Source of the DNA: Leptospira sp.
Lineage (GTDB): Bacteria > Spirochaetota > Leptospiria > Leptospirales > Leptospiraceae
Length of the DNA stretch: 64,000 nucleotides
Assembly: GCA_027531445.1 (NCBI GenBank)
Contig: JAPZRK010000007.1
Coordinates: 1 to 64,000 of the forward strand
Direction: 5' to 3'
Made by a program: the position numbers and the translations under genes. Position 1 is the stretch's first letter; each line of letters starts with the position of its first letter. This document shows, piece by piece, positions 48,078 through 58,239 of the stretch. Below the pieces are notes generated by a model. It saw only the letters and a list, made by a program, of their open reading frames with translations. It did no database searches and was not told the origin of the DNA.

Positions 48078-49177
48078 ATCATGTCAGACTTTGTTACGAT
48101 TCCATTTTTGATGTCAAAAATTTCCCTTTCAATGTTCAAACTTCCGACATAATCTTTGATACCTTCGAGATCTGTTGTGGTAAAGAATGCTTGCCCACAC
48201 TCAGAAATTAAATTAACAAAATATTCTCTTCGTTTTACATCTAACTCTCTGATTATATCATCAATTAATAAAACTGGCGCTTCCCCTGTTTCTTCCTTAA
48301 TCATTTGAAAACAAGCAGTTTTTAAAGCTATCACTGCACTACGCTTTTGACCTTGTGATCCAAAATGACTCAAATCATGATTTTCAAAACCTATGGGTAG
48401 ATCATCTCGATGATTACCGCAACTCGTATAACCAATTGATATGTCTTTTCGTAAGTTCTTTTTTAGACGTAACAAATGTTCTTCTTTATCTTTTACATTA
48501 GGTATGTATGTTAAATTGAAATCATCCTTTCCTTGACTTAATAAAATCAAATTTCTATTAAAATAAGTTGAAAGTCGTTCAACAGTAGACTGACGTTGCG
48601 CTCGTATTTCCTCTTCTCTTTTTATCAACGGCTCATTCCAAATCTCAATTTCTGAATCACTGGCATTGTCTTTCTTTAAGGCACTATTTCTTTGTTTTAA
48701 AAGATGATTGTATTCGATTAATTGATTCAAATAATGAGAATTAGTTGATGAAATAAAAGAATCTAAAAATTTTCGCCTTTCTATATTTCCAGATTCAATA
48801 ATTTTGATGTCTGGAGGACTCATGATTACAGAACGAAAGAAACCAACGGAATCTGCTATCCGCTTGATCAATTCACCATTGATTTTTATTTTTTTTCTTT
48901 TAATTGAATCTTTTTGAATCCCATATTCAAAAGTATACTCTTCACCTTGCGCTTCAAATTCTGCCTTTAAAAATGTAAAAGGTGATTCCCACTTCAATAA
49001 TTGGTTTTCATCTGATTCACGAAAACTTTTTAAATAGGAAAGTAGAGAGATTGATTCGAGTAAGTTAGTTTTTCCTTCTCCATTGTTTCCAATAAAGAAG
49101 ATTAGACGAGCGTTGAATTCTAAAGCTGTGTTCGCATGATTTCTAAAATTTGTGAGCGAAATTCGCCTTAAATACAT
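48074..49177 (-). CDS. recF: DNA repair ATPase RecF
   Basis: RecF is an SMC-like ATPase that helps load RecA at gapped DNA with RecO and RecR. Walker A is GNNGEGKTNLLE near residue 33, the signature is HFGSQGQKRSAVIALK, and Walker B VLLIDDIIRELD. The 367 residues are normal. The start overlaps the dnaN stop by one base (TAATG), and the end overlaps the dciA-like start. Confidence 0.96.
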   Translation of the reverse strand: MYLRRISLTNFRNHANTALEFNARLIFFIGNNGEGKTNLLESISLLSYLKSFRESDENQLLKWESPFTFLKAEFEAQGEEYTFEYGIQKDSIKRKKIKINGELIKRIADSVGFFRSVIMSPPDIKIIESGNIERRKFLDSFISSTNSHYLNQLIEYNHLLKQRNSALKKDNASDSEIEIWNEPLIKREEEIRAQRQSTVERLSTYFNRNLILLSQGKDDFNLTYIPNVKDKEEHLLRLKKNLRKDISIGYTSCGNHRDDLPIGFENHDLSHFGSQGQKRSAVIALKTACFQMIKEETGEAPVLLIDDIIRELDVKRREYFVNLISECGQAFFTTTDLEGIKDYVGSLNIEREIFDIKNGIVTKSDMI

Positions 49178-50295
49178 TACAGTTTCATTGGCATGATTAC
49201 AGAAACAAAATCACTATCTGATGGATCCTTAAACAAAACAGGAGCACTTGAAGATGAGAACTCTAGTATAACTTCTGGATCATCAATAACTTTTACAACA
49301 TCACTTAAATAATCACCCTTGAAAGCTATCGCTATCGGCTCACCAGAATAATCTATATTCATATTGTGATCAAACATCATTGTACCTGGATTAGATGAAC
49401 TGATATTTACACTTCCGGGTGTAAAATTAAGTCTGATTTGTTTTGAAGGCTCTTCTGCGGAAATGAGTGCTTGCTTCAAAAATGTCAGAAAATCTGCTTT
49501 CTGAAGTCTTACGGATTGTGTTGCTTGTTTGGGTATAACTTGTTCGTAGTCTGGAAAGTTTCCATCAATAAGTTTAAACAACAATTCAATATTACCAGAA
49601 GATACATAAATTTGTTCCTCAACAAATCCAATCTTTGCAGTTTCCTTGCCTTCCATCATTTTAAGCATTTCGCGTACTGCTTTGTGAGGAATAATCACAC
49701 CATTCTTAAATGGAAACTGTTTTGGAAATTTACGTACTATTTTTGAAAGTCGTCGACCATCCGTACCTACAACAATCAAATCTGTATCATTAGGTTTTAA
49801 GAATAAACCATTAAAAACAAATCTAGTTTCTTCCATAGCCATCGCGTATGATGTTTTACGGAACATTTCTCTTATCGTCTGACATGGGAATTCTACAATA
49901 CTTGCTTCGTCTACAACTGGTATCGTTTTGATATCTTCAGAATCAATACCATTTACTTTAAACTTAGTATCCATCTTTCCACTGGCATCCGTAATAAGCG
50001 TCTCAGATGAGTCATTACTATCACTCGTAGTTAATGCTGTTGTATCAAAGTTTAAATTTTTAAAAATACTTGATAATTGTTTTGCCGGTAAGCTTGCGGA
50101 ACCTTTCGATCCGACTATTGCGTTAACAGAAGTTTTAATCGCAATTTCCAAATCTGTTGCAGAAAGGTATACTGAATTGTCCGTAGCTTGAATTTTTAAA
50201 TTTGAGAGTGCTGACTTTATTTCTCTAACGGATATTACTCCATCCACTGAATTGATAGCTTTTAAGAATTCTGTAGTATTGACAGTGAATTTCAT
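49177..50295 (-). CDS. dnaN: DNA polymerase III sliding clamp
   Basis: The beta clamp tethers polymerases to DNA. The 372 residues follow the three-domain pattern, starting MKFTVNTTEFLKAIN. The C-terminus SDFVSVIMPMKL is the standard VMPMRL type, which forms part of the peptide-binding cleft. The gene is next to dnaA across the candidate origin and is coupled to recF by a TAATG overlap. Confidence 0.97.
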   Translation of the reverse strand: MKFTVNTTEFLKAINSVDGVISVREIKSALSNLKIQATDNSVYLSATDLEIAIKTSVNAIVGSKGSASLPAKQLSSIFKNLNFDTTALTTSDSNDSSETLITDASGKMDTKFKVNGIDSEDIKTIPVVDEASIVEFPCQTIREMFRKTSYAMAMEETRFVFNGLFLKPNDTDLIVVGTDGRRLSKIVRKFPKQFPFKNGVIIPHKAVREMLKMMEGKETAKIGFVEEQIYVSSGNIELLFKLIDGNFPDYEQVIPKQATQSVRLQKADFLTFLKQALISAEEPSKQIRLNFTPGSVNISSSNPGTMMFDHNMNIDYSGEPIAIAFKGDYLSDVVKVIDDPEVILEFSSSSAPVLFKDPSDSDFVSVIMPMKL

Positions 50296-50539
50296 TTTCT
50301 TCCTCTTTATGTATTTATATATTTATAATTATATATTATGTCGTCTTCGTTGTTTCTGTCAGTATGTCGATAAACCCACTTTCTTTCAATTTTTATTGAA
50401 TTATGTCTTATTTTTTCAGTCAGAATTATGTTCATTTTTATGTCGCTTATGATCGTTCTAGTCAATAATGGAACCATAATTTGATGCTTATGTCTTATAA
50501 ACACTTTGTGAACAGTTTACTTTCAGGGTTACTGACTAT
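50296..50539. other. Candidate oriC between dnaA and dnaN
   Basis: This 244-base gap has an all-A/T run (about 50308-50338), a likely unwinding element. Beside it are five copies of a TTATGTC-type motif (50336, 50362 as GTATGTC, 50401, 50438, 50488). Two continue as TGTCGATAA (50366-50374) and TTATAAACA (50495-50503), related to the reverse complement or direct form of TTATNCACA. Classical DnaA boxes are not found. Gap position, repeats and AT-richness support an origin, but no unwinding proof exists. Confidence 0.6.
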
Positions 50540-51886
50540 TTATTGGAAGGATATTTGATGTTTGAGGGATTGGTAGATATCCTCAACGTTTCTGTCAGTG
50601 GCGATTTTTTCTTGGATTTTATTGATCCCATGAATTACCGTAGTATGTTGCGCCGAGAAAATTCTTCCAATTTGGGCTTTCGGAAGACCTAACACTTCAT
50701 TCAAAATTAACATACACAAATGGCGAGGTGTAATGTAGTCAGCTTTTCTGCTTTTTCCTAGAAGATCTTTTCGTGCAATGTTCATTTTTTGACATAAAAG
50801 ATCGATGACCTGATCTGCGTTAAAGCCAATACGTTTCCTATTGGTCTGAAGTCTGACGTTAGCAATTTCTTTAATTTTGTCTTCTGGTAGAACAAAATAG
50901 CTGTAGGCTTTTTTATACAAAATTAGGTCATTCATGATTCCCAAAAGAGCCCGTGAATCACCTTCAGAATGATTGGAAAGCCAATGTAAAATTTCTTCAG
51001 ACATGGGTATGTCGTACAATTTTGAATAATTTCGGAACATCTCAATTCGAAGAGCAATATCATGTTCTTTTATATCGGCCTGCAAACCGTGAACAAATCT
51101 AGACTTCAGTCTGTCGTGTAAGGGCAATTCATAGCTTGGTCTATCTGAGGCGATTACGATCTGCCGTTTTCTTTCATACAAAAAATTAAATAGGGCAAAA
51201 AACTCTTCCTGAGTTTTTTCTGCACCACCATTTAAAAACTGAATATCATCGAATAGAAGTACGTTATACGATTGATATCTCATTTTGAATGACTCTAAAC
51301 TATCTCGATTATTTTGTCTGACCGTAAAGATGAACTCGTTTAAGAAAGAAATACTATTTACATAACGTATTGTTTTCCAAGGATCACGTTTGAGGATTTC
51401 GTTTCCAATAGCATGTAACAGATGTGTTTTTCCAACGCCTACTGGCCCAAAAATATATAAAGGATTATATTTTGCGGGAGCTTCACTTATACTTTTAGCC
51501 GCAGTATAGGCAAGTCTATTGCAATCAGAGACAACATAACTATCAAAATTGTATTCTGGGTTTAGGTCGGAATCAACGCCATCAAAACGACCTTCAATGA
51601 TATCCTTCATTTGTGAAGAGGATTCTTCGTTGTCTGTGATTAAGACCAGTTTAAAAGCATCACCTTTTACCTGATAAGCGGCCGCTTCTATAAATGAAGA
51701 GTATTTTGCTTCAACGTGGCTCTTTATTGTGGTGGAAGGAGCAGTTACATACATGTCTCTGCCTTCAAATTTTCTAAATCTTAGGGGAGTAATAAAGTTT
51801 TTAAAGTAAAATGGCGGTACGTGTCTAGATACTTCTTCTAGGATTTCTTCCCAACTAGATTCCAATTCTTTTTTTCCATTTACCAA
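50540..51886 (-). CDS. dnaA: Chromosomal replication initiator DnaA
   Basis: DnaA binds the origin and opens DNA. Domain III shows Walker A GPVGVGKTHL and Walker B NVLLFDDIQF, and the C-terminal domain IV block GRIFSAQHTTVIHGINKI is the DNA-binding signature. The 448 residues are normal. The start is a TTG at 51886; a second TTG at 51865 (before ESSWEEIL) is also possible and better spaced from the promoter-like -10. The gene leads the leftward run dnaA-dnaN-recF-dciA-gyrB-gyrA-dusB. Confidence 0.97.
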   Translation of the reverse strand: MVNGKKELESSWEEILEEVSRHVPPFYFKNFITPLRFRKFEGRDMYVTAPSTTIKSHVEAKYSSFIEAAAYQVKGDAFKLVLITDNEESSSQMKDIIEGRFDGVDSDLNPEYNFDSYVVSDCNRLAYTAAKSISEAPAKYNPLYIFGPVGVGKTHLLHAIGNEILKRDPWKTIRYVNSISFLNEFIFTVRQNNRDSLESFKMRYQSYNVLLFDDIQFLNGGAEKTQEEFFALFNFLYERKRQIVIASDRPSYELPLHDRLKSRFVHGLQADIKEHDIALRIEMFRNYSKLYDIPMSEEILHWLSNHSEGDSRALLGIMNDLILYKKAYSYFVLPEDKIKEIANVRLQTNRKRIGFNADQVIDLLCQKMNIARKDLLGKSRKADYITPRHLCMLILNEVLGLPKAQIGRIFSAQHTTVIHGINKIQEKIATDRNVEDIYQSLKHQISFQ

Positions 51887-51893
51887 GACGGGT

Positions 51894-51924
51894 ACTATAC
51901 TTCTATTCAGTAGGTAGAATTCAA
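51894..51924 (-). promoter_or_regulatory. dnaA: Candidate dnaA promoter
   Basis: Reading leftward, TTGAAT (51919-51924) and TATAGT (51894-51899) stand 19 bases apart, slightly long for a sigma70 promoter. Transcription would then begin near 51887, right at the TTG start at 51886, which favours the later TTG at 51865 or a near-leaderless message. The 130-base gap (51887-52016) also has one TTATGTC (51982-51988) and a DnaA-box-like CGTGGAAAA (52001-52009). Confidence 0.4.
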
Positions 51925-52016
51925 ATGAAAAATCGAAGATACTCTCAGGTTATCAAAAATCTTTTTCTTTAAATAAGAAAATTATGTCTCCTTGGTTGTT
52001 CGTGGAAAATTACCCA

Positions 52017-52958
52017 CTAACGAGAAGAAACGCTAAGTTTTAAAAAAAGCTGAGATAGCAAGAAGTATTCTAGAGCGGGAATATTAAAATGCAATTTAGA
52101 TTTAAAGTCTAAAATATGATACACTTTACGTACGTTAGCTTCAAAATTTTCCTTTCTAAATTCATAGATCAACAATAGACAAATCATTTCTAAAAAATCA
52201 ATGTTGGAAAATTTATCCTTCATAGGTTTTTTCTCAGACATTTGTTCTCGAATCCAGTTTTCTAATTTGAGAATTAGAATTGAATCATGGCAATTTTCTC
52301 TTACGACAGAATGCCATTCAGATATCACCTCCTCCGGTATTTCAAAAGGATTCATGGATCCACCATAATATTCTTTAAAATCTTTATCGATGGATCGATT
52401 CATTGTGCGAATCAGATTTTGCGGTAAGTAGTTAAACGGAACGCAAACAGAACGAGAAACGATCGTCTTTTTCAATTTGTTCAAATCATTTACAATTAAA
52501 ATAAACTTTGTATGCTCCGGAGGTTCTTCCAGCGTTTTTAAAAGAGTTGTTTCCGCTTCGTTATTGATGCGTTGTGCCTCCGGAAACAAAATGATTCGTT
52601 TCGTTGAAACATGAGGTTTATAAATAATTCTATTTCCAAGTAACCAGCGTATCGTGAACTCTTCGGGATCTTTATCTTTACCGATTGCAATATTTTTATT
52701 TCTAGGAAATTGAATGTAGTCGGGATGTTCCCCTCTCATAAATAGTCGACAGGATTCACAGTTTCCGCAGGAGCTACCGTTGTTACAAAGTAAATGTCTT
52801 GAAAATCTTTCAGCAGCAAACCACTTACCAACGCCGTCTGGTCCATGAAAGATAAGCACTCCAGGAATGCGATCTTGGTGTTTCAAAAAAGATTTTAGAT
52901 ATGTCAGGGCAACATCTTGCCCAACTACCTCATCTATTTGAAAATAACCAGGTTCCAT
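52017..52958 (-). CDS. holB: DNA polymerase III delta-prime subunit
   Basis: Delta-prime is the stator of the clamp loader. The AAA+ start reads GPDGVGKW, a Walker A whose final Ser/Thr is Trp, so ATP binding is doubtful, as is usual for delta-prime. A zinc-finger pattern CGNCESC and the SRC-like VSRSVC are present, as is TLLKTLEEPPEHTKFI. The 313-residue form starts at the ATG at 52958, 10 bases after ilvE; an upstream ATG at 53093 would lie within ilvE. Confidence 0.85.
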   Translation of the reverse strand: MEPGYFQIDEVVGQDVALTYLKSFLKHQDRIPGVLIFHGPDGVGKWFAAERFSRHLLCNNGSSCGNCESCRLFMRGEHPDYIQFPRNKNIAIGKDKDPEEFTIRWLLGNRIIYKPHVSTKRIILFPEAQRINNEAETTLLKTLEEPPEHTKFILIVNDLNKLKKTIVSRSVCVPFNYLPQNLIRTMNRSIDKDFKEYYGGSMNPFEIPEEVISEWHSVVRENCHDSILILKLENWIREQMSEKKPMKDKFSNIDFLEMICLLLIYEFRKENFEANVRKVYHILDFKSKLHFNIPALEYFLLSQLFLKLSVSSR

Positions 52959-52968
52959 TGAACGTGAA

Positions 52969-53886
52969 TTAGTAGATTGGAGTAAGCCAAGAGGAATAGT
53001 TACTTTCTTCTCCGCGAACGATTTTGAAAAATAAAGTTTGTAGTTCTTTGGAAATTGATCCCATACTTCCTTCTCCAACTCTGCGACGATCAACTTCTTT
53101 TACCCAAGCAACTTGGACACCTGTGCCTGAGAAAAATATTTCGTCTGCTATATAAAGTTCAGAGCGTGCGACGTCTCTCTCGATTACTTTATAATTCAGA
53201 TCGCTAGCAATTTTTATAAGGGATCTTCTTGTGATGCCTTCCAATATTGATGAACCAATACTAGGTGTTATGATCTCGCCGTTTCGGACTAAAAAAATAT
53301 TTTCAGCTGAACCTTCTGAGACAAACCCTCTTCCATCTAAAAAAATTGCTTCATCATATCCATTTTGTACAGCCTCAGATTTTGCAAGGGCGGAGTTGAC
53401 ATATCCTCCACTTGCTTTTGCAAGCGTCGGGATTTGATTGTCAGAAAATCTTTGCCAAGTGCTCACCATGGTTGTGAGTCCATTTTGCGTATCCAAGTAA
53501 TCATCCAATTTTAAAACATAGATTGCGATCTGAGTTTTTACGTCGTGAAATCTTGGAGATAGCTGTAATGCCGATGTATAAATGATCGGTCTGAGATAAA
53601 TATTTTGTTTGTAGTTTGATTGTTTGATGAGGTCAATCGTGATCGCGACAAGCTCATCTGGAGTCTTATCAAAATTCAACTGCATGATTTTTGCAGAATT
53701 GACCAAACGTTGGTAGTGGTCTCTTAACCGAAAAATATAGAGGTTACCTTTTGATTCATTATAATATCCTCTAATGCCTCCGAATACAGAAGTTCCATAT
53801 TGAAAGGCATGTGTTTGAATGCTTATGTTTGCTTCCGAGGAAGGAACGATCTTTCCTTCAAAATAAGATAGGTCTTTTGTATTCAT
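52969..53886 (-). CDS. ilvE: Branched-chain amino-acid aminotransferase
   Basis: This PLP enzyme of fold type IV makes or breaks leucine, isoleucine and valine. Catalytic Lys lies in the block [19 protein letters not shown], and the later [25 protein letters not shown] is typical. The 305 residues are normal. A 4-amino-4-deoxychorismate lyase or D-amino-acid aminotransferase is less likely given the SEGSAEN motif. The gene is divergent from mnmG; holB follows 10 bases after its stop. Confidence 0.9.
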   Translation of the reverse strand: MNTKDLSYFEGKIVPSSEANISIQTHAFQYGTSVFGGIRGYYNESKGNLYIFRLRDHYQRLVNSAKIMQLNFDKTPDELVAITIDLIKQSNYKQNIYLRPIIYTSALQLSPRFHDVKTQIAIYVLKLDDYLDTQNGLTTMVSTWQRFSDNQIPTLAKASGGYVNSALAKSEAVQNGYDEAIFLDGRGFVSEGSAENIFLVRNGEIITPSIGSSILEGITRRSLIKIASDLNYKVIERDVARSELYIADEIFFSGTGVQVAWVKEVDRRRVGEGSMGSISKELQTLFFKIVRGEESNYSSWLTPIY

Positions 53887-54047
53887 TGTTATGGAGATTC
53901 CTAGACTTCCAGATTTTAGATCTTACCTTTTTAGAAAATGAATTTTATCTTTTTTTATCTCGAACGAGAAGCCCTACAATTTGTTATCGTTCTAAGTGTA
54001 GAAACTTTGTTTCACAAAATCTTATAAGGTTTGTTAGAAGACATAAT

Positions 54048-55922
54048 ATGAGTTCATCTTTTTATCCGGATCGTTTTGATTGTATCGTTGTCGGAGCAGG
54101 GCATGCAGGAACGGAAGCAGCATACATCGCTTCGCGGGGTGGATTGAAAACACTGCTCATCACAATGAACTTAGATACGATTGGGCAAATGAGTTGCAAT
54201 CCTGCAATCGGTGGAATTGCGAAAGGGCATATGGTTCGCGAAGTAGATGCACTAGGCGGACTCATGGGACGAACAATTGATGCTACTGGAATCCAATTCA
54301 AAATGCTGAACACATCCAAAGGTCCTTCGGTTTGGGCACCTCGCGCTCAAGCAGAAAAGAAGCAGTACCAACTTGCAATCAAACACCAACTTGAGCAGAT
54401 TCAAAATCTTTCCATAAGACAAGATACTGTGGAAGATCTCATTGTGGAAAACAATCAGATCGTTGGATTGATCACAGGTAGAGGATTTGAATTCAAAACA
54501 AACTATGTCATCTTAACAACGGGAACCTTTCTCTCCAGCGTGATACACATTGGAACATATCAAAAAGAATCTGGAAGGATTGGTGAACCAACAACCAAAG
54601 GTTTGTCCGCAACACTTGCTCGCTTTCAATTTCGCTTAGGAAGATTGAAGACGGGAACACCTGCTCGGGTGCACAAGAACTCGATCAACATTCCTATTTT
54701 AGAAGAACAACATGGAGATGAAAACCCAAAGCCTTTTTCATTTTCAACAAAGAAGATCGATCGGAGACAGATTCCTTGCTACATCACTTATACGAATGAA
54801 GCGACTCATACTTTCATCAAAGAGAATTTAGAATTCTCACCGATGTATTCCGGACAAATCAAAAGCATTGGTCCACGTTATTGTCCTTCTATTGAAGATA
54901 AGGTTGTTCGATTTGCAGAGAGAGATCGCCATCAGATTTTTATCGAGCCTGAAGGTTATGATACAAATGAAATGTATTTGAATGGAGTGTCGACAAGTCT
55001 TCCGGAAGAAGTCCAATGGAAATTTCTGCGCACGATCCGCGGCTTAGAAGAAGTAGAACTCATGCGACCTGGCTATGCTATTGAATATGACTTTGTGGAT
55101 CCAACAGAACTTTCGCCTACTTTGGAAACGAAGAAGATCAAAGGCCTCTTTCATGCAGGTCAGATCAATGGAACTACCGGCTATGAAGAAGCTGCCGCCC
55201 AAGGTCTCGTTGCCGCTTATAATGTAATTCGATCTTTCAAGAAAGAAGAACCCATTCTGTTTCCTAGAAGTGAATCTTATATCGGTGTGCTTGTTGATGA
55301 TTTAGTTTTCAAAGGTGTGGAAGATCCATATCGCATGTTCACAAGTCGGGCAGAGTATCGACTTCTTTTAAGACAAGACAATGCAGACAAGCGACTTATG
55401 AAGTATGGTTACGAGATGGGTCTTGTATCGAAAGAATCTTTCGATGAAATGAATGATCGTTACGCTCGTATCGAAAATTTAAAAACGCAAATCTTTGCAC
55501 AACATATGAAGCCCTCTGATGAGTTGTCTACCCTACTCTCTGAACGAAAGATTTCAAATTATAAATTTGGCCACACGGTAGCTTCCTTTTTGAAACGTCC
55601 GGAAATCAAAATCAATGATTTGGAAATGTTGTTACCAGATCTTTCACTCCTTACGGAAGAAGAGAAAGCAGTCGTAGAAATGGAAGTAAAGTATGAAGGT
55701 TATTTGAAACGAGAACTTGAGACGATCGACTACCGTAAAAAGTTTTTAACACTACCGATTCCAACGGACTTTGAATATGCAAAAGTCAATGGATTGAAAA
55801 CAGAAGCAGTTTTAAAATTGGAAAAACATCGGCCACTTAATTTAGAAATGGCTTCTCACATTTCCGGAGTAGATCCCTCTGATGTTGATCTACTCCTCTA
55901 TCACTTAGTTGAAAAAAAGTAA
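54048..55922 (+). CDS. mnmG: tRNA uridine-5-carboxymethylaminomethyl synthase MnmG
   Basis: MnmG (GidA), with MnmE, modifies wobble U34 of certain tRNAs using FAD. The FAD-binding start is [19 protein letters not shown], then [22 protein letters not shown] and the second Cys-containing region with [14 protein letters not shown]. The 624 residues are normal. The start [12 protein letters not shown] at 54048 is preferred, because a longer frame from 53811 overlaps ilvE and adds a nonsense N-terminus. Confidence 0.97.
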   Translation: MSSSFYPDRFDCIVVGAGHAGTEAAYIASRGGLKTLLITMNLDTIGQMSCNPAIGGIAKGHMVREVDALGGLMGRTIDATGIQFKMLNTSKGPSVWAPRAQAEKKQYQLAIKHQLEQIQNLSIRQDTVEDLIVENNQIVGLITGRGFEFKTNYVILTTGTFLSSVIHIGTYQKESGRIGEPTTKGLSATLARFQFRLGRLKTGTPARVHKNSINIPILEEQHGDENPKPFSFSTKKIDRRQIPCYITYTNEATHTFIKENLEFSPMYSGQIKSIGPRYCPSIEDKVVRFAERDRHQIFIEPEGYDTNEMYLNGVSTSLPEEVQWKFLRTIRGLEEVELMRPGYAIEYDFVDPTELSPTLETKKIKGLFHAGQINGTTGYEEAAAQGLVAAYNVIRSFKKEEPILFPRSESYIGVLVDDLVFKGVEDPYRMFTSRAEYRLLLRQDNADKRLMKYGYEMGLVSKESFDEMNDRYARIENLKTQIFAQHMKPSDELSTLLSERKISNYKFGHTVASFLKRPEIKINDLEMLLPDLSLLTEEEKAVVEMEVKYEGYLKRELETIDYRKKFLTLPIPTDFEYAKVNGLKTEAVLKLEKHRPLNLEMASHISGVDPSDVDLLLYHLVEKK

Positions 55923-56681
55923 TCAGTCCTTCTTGGTAATTTTTGATTTTGTGCCACTCTCATAAAAGAGAGTGTGCGTCTTGTCTACTACCCACGACTC
56001 CCCTTGTTTCACGTGAAACGAAAAACTTTCTAACAATCCGTCCGAACGATACTTCAATTTATGGACTCGTCTTGCTTCACCTTGAAAGAATTCTCTTTCA
56101 ACTAGATTTCCTTTTGCATCAAACTTGAAGTGAATTTCACCGAGTGCTTTCTTTTTATCATCAAGTAATGTTTGGATTTGAACATTCGGCCTTTTTGGAT
56201 CGATAGAAAATTTGAAAGCTTCTATGTCATTGGCTTCTGCACTTTTTCCTTCGCCGGAAATGACTGATCCATCTTTGTCCGTCGTGAGGTTGTATTGGAT
56301 CAGAATGCTTCCATCTCCACTCCGAGTTGTAAGCTTTTTCAGATATTGAGTTTTGTAAAAGAATTCTTTCTTCTCGACGAGAACGTCATTGGCACCATAA
56401 CTTTCTTCCGCGACTAGCAATCCATCTCTGTAAACAAACCTAGTTTTGCCATCAGACTTGCCTTCTTTATCTGAATACGTTTCCTGAACCAACCTTCCAT
56501 CTTCATCGTATTCATATTCAGCAACGTAAGTTACGATTCCTTCGCCGTTACGAATGATTTCTTTGCTTGGACCTTTCGCTCCTTTATAGAGAGTGAATTG
56601 ATCTTTGTAAGACCACTTGCCAGGAGTGTAAGCAAGCAACATAGACGAGAAAGAAAAGATGAAAAGAAAAATGAATTTCAT
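55923..56681 (-). CDS. Exported protein with YD/RHS-like repeats
   Basis: This 252-residue protein has a signal peptide (about 1-18, ending LLAYT). It carries repeats such as YEYDEDGRLVQETYSDKEG and FKFDAKGNLVEREFF, which look like YD or RHS-type beta-strand repeats. Its function is unknown. Its coding sequence contains one parS palindrome (56005-56020), encoding FHVK. It is convergent with mnmG with only the stop between, and divergent from rsmG. Confidence 0.75.
   Translation of the reverse strand: MKFIFLFIFSFSSMLLAYTPGKWSYKDQFTLYKGAKGPSKEIIRNGEGIVTYVAEYEYDEDGRLVQETYSDKEGKSDGKTRFVYRDGLLVAEESYGANDVLVEKKEFFYKTQYLKKLTTRSGDGSILIQYNLTTDKDGSVISGEGKSAEANDIEAFKFSIDPKRPNVQIQTLLDDKKKALGEIHFKFDAKGNLVEREFFQGEARRVHKLKYRSDGLLESFSFHVKQGESWVVDKTHTLFYESGTKSKITKKD
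56005..56020. promoter_or_regulatory. parS site 1
   Basis: TGTTTCACGTGAAACG contains the perfect 14-base palindrome GTTTCACGTGAAAC and matches the TGTTNCACGTGAAACA consensus of chromosomal ParB sites at all but the last base. It lies within the coding region of the exported YD-repeat gene. Confidence 0.93.
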
Positions 56682-56738
56682 AGAAAAGGATTCTCCTAGA
56701 TGATCATCGACTGATTTTGGAAAATAAGTAATCGAATT

Positions 56739-57482
56739 ATGTCATCCACTGAAATAGAAGAACAAGCTAAGATATTTTTACCAACAATGTTTGAGAGAAT
56801 CCAAAACGATTTCAACTGGAATCGAATTGAACAGTACCAGGAATTTTTAATTCGCCAAAATGAAAGAGGAGGATTCTTTTCTAAGAACGATGCCGCCGTT
56901 ATTTTTGAGCGTCACATTCTAGACTGTCTTCTCTTTGTCTGGAAGTTGAAGGAGGAAGGTTTAGTTTCACGTGAAACAAAAGTGGCGGATGTTGGAACAG
57001 GACCGGGACTTCCTGGTTTTATATTCCTGTGTTTGAAGCAATTGCCTTCTGTCATCTTGATTGATTCCCAAAGACGTAAACTATTTCTCTTAGAGGAGGA
57101 AGTGATGCATGGCAATTTGTCGGAGGTCAAAGATAGAATTACATTTAGTTATGAACGAGCAGAAGATATGAAAGCAAAGTTTGATGTAGTGACATCACGC
57201 GCTGTTGTTCCCTATCCGTTTATGATTGAAGTTGCATCCAACTTGGTAAAGCGAGGAGGAGTATTATGTCCCTATCTCGGACAACTGCGCTTTGATGAAA
57301 GTGTAGAAAAGAGAGTCCTTCAGTATTCTGGATTTCATATCAAAAAAGAAATCGAACTTTCGGAATTAGACTTTTTAGGAAAGAGACATATCAAGATACT
57401 GCAAAAGGATTCAGATACGAAACCAGGTTATCCAAGACTTTGGAAAGATATCGTGAAGGAGACAAAGCAAGCGAATGGGTAA
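56739..57482 (+). CDS. rsmG: 16S rRNA 7-methylguanosine methyltransferase RsmG
   Basis: RsmG (GidB) methylates G527 of 16S rRNA using S-adenosylmethionine. The SAM site [15 protein letters not shown] and [15 protein letters not shown] are typical, as is [10 protein letters not shown]. The 247 residues are normal. One parS palindrome lies inside the frame, in the codons for VSRETK. It overlaps parA by 8 bases. The mnmG-rsmG-parA-parB order is classic for regions close to oriC. Confidence 0.95.
   Translation: MSSTEIEEQAKIFLPTMFERIQNDFNWNRIEQYQEFLIRQNERGGFFSKNDAAVIFERHILDCLLFVWKLKEEGLVSRETKVADVGTGPGLPGFIFLCLKQLPSVILIDSQRRKLFLLEEEVMHGNLSEVKDRITFSYERAEDMKAKFDVVTSRAVVPYPFMIEVASNLVKRGGVLCPYLGQLRFDESVEKRVLQYSGFHIKKEIELSELDFLGKRHIKILQKDSDTKPGYPRLWKDIVKETKQANG
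56963..56978. promoter_or_regulatory. parS site 2
   Basis: AGTTTCACGTGAAACA contains the same perfect palindrome GTTTCACGTGAAAC, 958 bases from site 1, within rsmG. Two strong sites next to parA-parB mark a ParABS centromere. Confidence 0.93.
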
Positions 57483-58239
57483 AATCGTTTCAATCAGCAA
57501 CCAGAAAGGTGGAGTCGGAAAGACGACCACCGCGATCAACTTAGCATCGAACTTAGTTGAACTTGGTAAAAAAATCTTACTCGTAGACATTGATCCCCAA
57601 GGCAACTCAGGATCAGGATTAGGTATTGAAGTTCAAACACTTCACAAGACCACGTATGAACTCATCATCGGAGAATTTTCCGCACGTGAAGTGATTCAAA
57701 AAACTTTTGTAGAAGGTTTAGATATCATTCCTTCCAATATCAATCTCTCTGGATTGGAAGTCGACTTTCTAGGAATCGATAAAAAAGAATTCAAACTCAA
57801 AGACGCGCTAGCTAGTGTGAAAGAAGATTATGATTATATATTAATCGATTGTCCTCCTTCTCTCGGAGTTCTCACGATCAATGCACTCTGTGCATCTCAA
57901 TCAGTTATGATCACATTACAGACAGAGTACTTTGCGTTAGAAGGTTTGTCTCAACTCATGAGAATCATCTCGCTTGTCCAACAACAATGGAATCCTGGTT
58001 TGGAACTAGAAGGAGTCTTACTCACCATGTATGACAAGAGAACCAACCTTGCGAATCAAGTTGCCGAAGACGTGCGAAACTTCTTTAAAGAAAAAGTTTA
58101 TCAGACCATCATTCCTAGAAATGTAAAATTGTCTGAAGCACCATCCTTTGGTAAACCGATCAATCATTACGATCCTGATGGTGTGGGTGCAAAGAGTTAT
58201 AAAAATTTAGCTAAGGAATTGATTGGAGCGAGCAAGTAG
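57475..58239 (+). CDS. parA: Chromosome partitioning ATPase ParA (Soj)
   Basis: This MinD/ParA-type ATPase of 254 residues moves the origin region through a ParB-stimulated ATPase cycle. The deviant Walker A KGGVGKTT (11-18) with signature Lys, [14 protein letters not shown] and [16 protein letters not shown] are visible. No N-terminal DNA-binding extension is present, as in chromosomal Soj. It overlaps rsmG by 8 bases and parB follows directly at 58240. Confidence 0.97.
   Translation: MGKIVSISNQKGGVGKTTTAINLASNLVELGKKILLVDIDPQGNSGSGLGIEVQTLHKTTYELIIGEFSAREVIQKTFVEGLDIIPSNINLSGLEVDFLGIDKKEFKLKDALASVKEDYDYILIDCPPSLGVLTINALCASQSVMITLQTEYFALEGLSQLMRIISLVQQQWNPGLELEGVLLTMYDKRTNLANQVAEDVRNFFKEKVYQTIIPRNVKLSEAPSFGKPINHYDPDGVGAKSYKNLAKELIGASK

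Noticed and set aside
54005..54020. TTTGTTTCAC half palindrome before mnmG
   Set aside because: Only half of the parS sequence is present, with no right arm.
53811..54047. N-terminal extension of mnmG
   Set aside because: It overlaps ilvE and gives a sequence unlike any MnmG; the standard start is at 54048.
57678..57695. Possible third parS (GCACGTGAAG)
   Set aside because: Only the central CACGTGAA matches; the left arm is absent. A similar half-match at 58890 is also rejected.
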